Assembly (NCBI GenBank): GCA_025174535.1
Contig: JALBUN010000006.1
Span: 930,001 to 994,000 of the forward strand
Reading direction: 5' to 3'
Origin: Cantharellus purpuraceus
Lineage: Eukaryota > Basidiomycota > Agaricomycetes > Cantharellales > Hydnaceae
Length of the DNA stretch: 64,000 nucleotides
Under the pieces are notes generated by a model. The model ran no database searches. It was not told where the DNA came from and saw nothing but the letters and a program-made list of their open reading frames with translations. Position numbers and translations under genes: made by a program. Shown here piece by piece: positions 60,594 through 64,000 of the stretch (the first letter of the stretch is position 1; the number at the start of each line of letters is the position of its first letter).

Positions 60594-63500
60594 TCATTGC
60601 CAATAGCCTCCTTGATGCCTCGGCTGGTAGGGGTAGAATTGACCCTGATCTCCGCTTTGAGGGTAACCTTGCCCCTGCTGTTGCCCTTGCTGCTGCGGCC
60701 CTCCCCCTCCTCCACTGAACCTGCCACCAGGGTAGAAACCCGCCGCTCCGCCAGCTTGTTGCTGCGACTGCTGGACACCAGCAGCGCGCCCCTGCTGACC
60801 CGGCTGGGTACCAAGGCTAACTCCGCCCTTGTCCGATGCACCCCCAGGAGCACCGTATGGTTTATACGCCGTCTCAGGGCTGGCTCCAGACCGTTGCTGA
60901 CCACCTGGACCGCCAACACTTTGTCCACTACCAGGCGTCTGCTGGATACCAAGGAAGCTTTGCAATCCTTGAGCCGCTTGAGCGCCATACAACGGCTGTT
61001 GCTGTTGCTGCTGGTGATGCGGAGGCTGCTTTTGGTATTCTGTGCTTCCGAGGTTTGTTGATCCCTGCTGGTACCCTGCAGTTGGATCCTCAAATCCACC
61101 CTGACCGTGATAAAGGTGACTTTGCGACGTGGTAGCACTGTATGGAGCTGTCGCACTTGGCCCTTTGCCTGAAGGTGGAGGTGCTGCTCCAGGGCCTACT
61201 GGTGCCTGGTGAGGGTAAACGGGAGGATATTTGGGCATGTAAGCTTGACCATAAGACGGGTTGGGATACGTAGGGTAAGAATTCTGGGGGTAATACGGGG
61301 GATAGTAGTACGGCATTGGTGCGGGATAGCCTTGTTGCTGCTGTCCTTGCTGGCTGGTTGGCGGCTGGGCGGAAGAACCTTGTGGACCGTTTGAGGCTTG
61401 TGGTTGCCCAGCAGCGGAGTTGAGCGAAGATGCAGGTTGGTTCCCCTGTGAAATAGGAAGGCCACCTTTGCTGGGTTCATCATGACCAAGACGGTTCGAA
61501 AAGCTGCCAGGCTGAGCGTAATCATAAAAGCCCTAAGCACCAACGAGACATTTAATCTCGATGCAATTGAAAGAGGGGCACAGGACACTTACACGTTGTC
61601 CATCGGCGTACCCATATTCTCCAGGACCACCTGCTCCAAACCCACCGAGATGAGTTCCCTGTCCTTGGCCACCCAGTCCTTGTGCATGCGTATGCGCACC
61701 AGCGCCCACGCCCAATGGCGAGAACGTCGTCCCGTAGGCGCCTTGATGCTCTGGAGGAGCACTCTGAGGTGGAGTGGGGTTGTGGTAGTAAGCAGTTTCG
61801 GGTTGACGGAAATACGAGCTGGATTGGGGACCCGAAGCGTGCTGTGACTGCGGGGCATGTGGCTGCTGCTGTTGAGGGGCCGCAGGCGGTCCATCGAATT
61901 GTGCATGAATACCGTGCTGCTGCTGTTGCAAATACGAGTGCTGTGGCTGGTGGTGCTGTTGCTGCTGCGCGAGTTGCTGTTGTTGTTGATGATGACTCAA
62001 CGCTGGCGGAGGTTGGTGAGTTCCAAATGGAGGTCCAGCCGGCTGCTGTTGGGACTGGGTTGGTTGAGGTGGCGTTTGAATTTGCTGCGCAGGGGTGGCT
62101 ACCGCTTGCGTCGGCTGAGTTGCTTGGGGGATGAAGTTCTGACTGTGGGTAGAAGTAGACCCAACAGTAGAGGAAACGGTCTCTTGCGGTTGGGTTTGAG
62201 CAGGTGACTGTGCTTGCTGAGTATGAGATGGTTGTTGTAATGTCTCTGAGGCATTAGAAGCAGGCTGCTCCGTCTCAGACTTGAAGCTTTTATGACTAAT
62301 ATCAGAAATAGTCCAAACAGTTCAATACAAAAAACGTACCCGTCAAAGTCCTCACTACCAATGCTAAGGCTTCCAAATTGCATACCTAGCTTTTCACCGA
62401 CAGCACCAATGCTACCGGCGAATGCAGGTATAACAACTGCTTGATCACTCTTGAGGTATCGCGCACTGGCCCTGTGTGTGTTTGTCGAACGCACATTAGC
62501 ATTTGAAACAGACGGTGTTGACGGCTTCGAAGTCGGCGCAGTTGATGTAGTAACACTAGGTGCAGTAGTCGTGGGAGCAAGAGATGCGACTGAAGATGTG
62601 GTCACTTGCGGCGATGGAATCGACGCCGACTCCTCTGCCTGGTTCTGGTTCCAAGTCGATTCTTGCGATGTAGATTCTGGGCGTTGCGCAGAGAAAGTCG
62701 CGGCAGCTTTCCAAGCATCTGGCGAGGCGGAAGGAGGAGGAACGGTATCGGCAGTAATCCATCCATCGTTTGTAGATATCTGAGGTTCGAGAGCTTGTGG
62801 AGGAAGGCTGGGTGGTTCGTCGTCCCAATTTGGAGGCTGAACAGTTGTGGGTTCCTCCCGGCCTTGTTGGTCTTGTAAAAGAGGTGTAGCCTCTGTCAAA
62901 GTAGGTGGAACATGGTCTATAGAAGAGGGAGCTGCAGCAGGCGCTGGAGGTTGTGCGAGGAGGGGCAGAGCTACGGGTTGAGGCTTATCCTGCGGACTAA
63001 GAGAAGGTCAGAGAAGCCAGTCAGTGCACAACGACCATCTTACCGTGCTACTTGGGCCCACGAAAGTTTTGTGCCCGTAGGGACTTTTGAAGTCTTTAAT
63101 TGGGCTTTGGCCCTGGAAACATCAGACGAACCGTTCTGTACGGGTAAGGCCGATCCTTTTGCCTCCAGAGCACTTGTACCCGCAGCTCCGGTGGCAGGTG
63201 GGATTAGGTCAGCGGAGATTTCCCCTGCTCGACCAGCGTCCGATGTCAAGGTAATGGATAGCTCTGCTGGTGCTGGCGCGGGTGGATGAGTATCATTGAG
63301 CGTCGTCTTCACCCTAGCTTCACGGATGCCGCCGCCAACAACCCCATTCACGCGTCTCTCCCCTTCACCCTCCTTGCTGGAGGTCGTCGGGCTCGCGGAG
63401 GCGTTCGTGCTCCCGTCCTTGTTGGTGGAGACAGCAGCGGTTGCAGGGGGAGTGGCAACACCATTTGCCACTGAAGACGTGCCAGGCTCCTGCTGGCCAG

Positions 63501-63996
63501 ATGTGTGTGCTCCGCTACGTGAGCCGCCTCGACCTCCCCCGCCCCTGCCGCGCCCGCCACGCCCACCACGTCCGCCTCTAAAATCGCCAGAAGGTCTCTC
63601 ACGATCGCCGCGAGTAGGAACAGAAGTGGATTGAGAAGGCTGGGGGATCTTTTTGTCCTTCTTTCGATTGACAGAACCCCATTGCTCGGCATGACCTGTG
63701 TTACAAAAGCATAGTTGGGCGGTGACACGCGACAAATTGCATGGATTTAAATACCTTCACTGATTCGGGCGACAGCTAGCTCAACATCCCCTGCTGTCTC
63801 TGTGAGAACGGATTGCAAATCTGGCCGACAGAAAGTAAGCAACGCCGACGAAGAAAAAGCAAACGATTGGCGCACCTTCGTTAGACCAGGTCGGAAAGAG
63901 CTCTTGCAGCTTCTCAACCTTTAGCTTGTCAGTACTGGAAGAGGGTGGCGTGGATTCTGTTGGGCGACGGGGTGTGTATGTAGAGTATGCAGACAT
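60594..63996 (-). CDS. DEF1: CUE-domain, glutamine-rich RNA polymerase II degradation factor DEF1
   Basis: In yeast, Def1 brings Elongin-Cullin ubiquitin ligase to stalled RNA polymerase II and promotes its destruction after DNA damage. The start MSAYSTYTPRRPTES leads to a CUE domain, VEKLQELFPTWSNE / DLQSVLTETAGDVELAVARI, joined across an intron, then EGHAEQWGSVNRKKDKKIPQ, as in Def1. An RGG-type Gly/Arg stretch (GGRGGRGGRGRGGGGRGG), an Ala/Ser/Thr-rich section, TKLSWAQVAR and a long Gln/Pro/Tyr/Gly-rich, prion-like tail (QQQQLAQQQQHH, PYYYPPYYPQ) ending GGYWQ follow. The order of CUE, SWAQVA and Q-rich tail supports DEF1 over other Q-rich proteins. ATG 63996 is 4 nt from the window edge, so promoter sequence is missing. 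Confidence 0.9.
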
Positions 63997-64000
63997 GGTT

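Overview
The window is a stretch of nuclear DNA from a filamentous fungus, almost certainly a mushroom-forming basidiomycete (Agaricomycetes). The evidence is protein-coding genes cut by many introns of about 48-85 nt, fungal-type proteins (CBP3, DEF1, a Zn2Cys6 regulator, PAN3, a fungal TFIIE-beta), very short distances between genes, and no bacterial operon signals. No rRNA, tRNA, CRISPR array, provirus or intact transposon was recognised. All exon joins were made by eye from splice signals and family resemblance, so start codons and small exons are less certain than gene identities.

Layout: (1) 1-5.8 kb: an RNA-binding RanBP2-finger protein (cut by the window edge), a superfamily 1 helicase of the IGHMBP2/Hcs1 type with a probable mitochondrial presequence, and choline-phosphate cytidylyltransferase, divergent from the helicase. 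(2) 5.9-13.5 kb: TFIIE-beta, PAN3 (deadenylase regulator), CBP3 (complex III assembly) and an OXR1/TLDc protein. (3) 13.5-22.8 kb: a gene-poor gap with one tiny cysteine-rich ORF, a large Ser/Pro-rich protein with an alpha/beta-hydrolase end, an aldo/keto reductase with two micro-exons, and a 212-aa protein of unknown function. (4) 22.8-25.6 kb: no recognisable gene. (5) 25.6-48.6 kb: dihydrolipoyl dehydrogenase, CDC123, the 16-kb midasin gene (MDN1), eIF5A and TAF8. (6) 49.1-53.1 kb: HMCES/SRAP abasic-site protein and a Zn2Cys6 transcription factor. (7) 53.1-57.2 kb: a second gene-poor gap. (8) 57.2-64 kb: BRF1 (TFIIIB) and DEF1 (RNA polymerase II degradation factor), with one diverged repeat 3' of each.

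The genes are mostly housekeeping. Several serve gene expression (TFIIE-beta, TAF8, BRF1, DEF1, PAN3, eIF5A, CDC123, MDN1) and several serve mitochondria (LPD1, CBP3, the helicase presequence, perhaps OXR1). They do not form a pathway cluster. Features worth a second look are a 5-nt exon followed by a 1-nt exon in the aldo/keto reductase, repeated GC-AG introns (two with the same GCGCGTT donor), a TCACGTGA palindrome in three promoters that serve mitochondrial genes, an exact 14-bp direct repeat in the TFIIE-beta/PAN3 promoter, and a BRF1 start codon isolated in its own coding exon.
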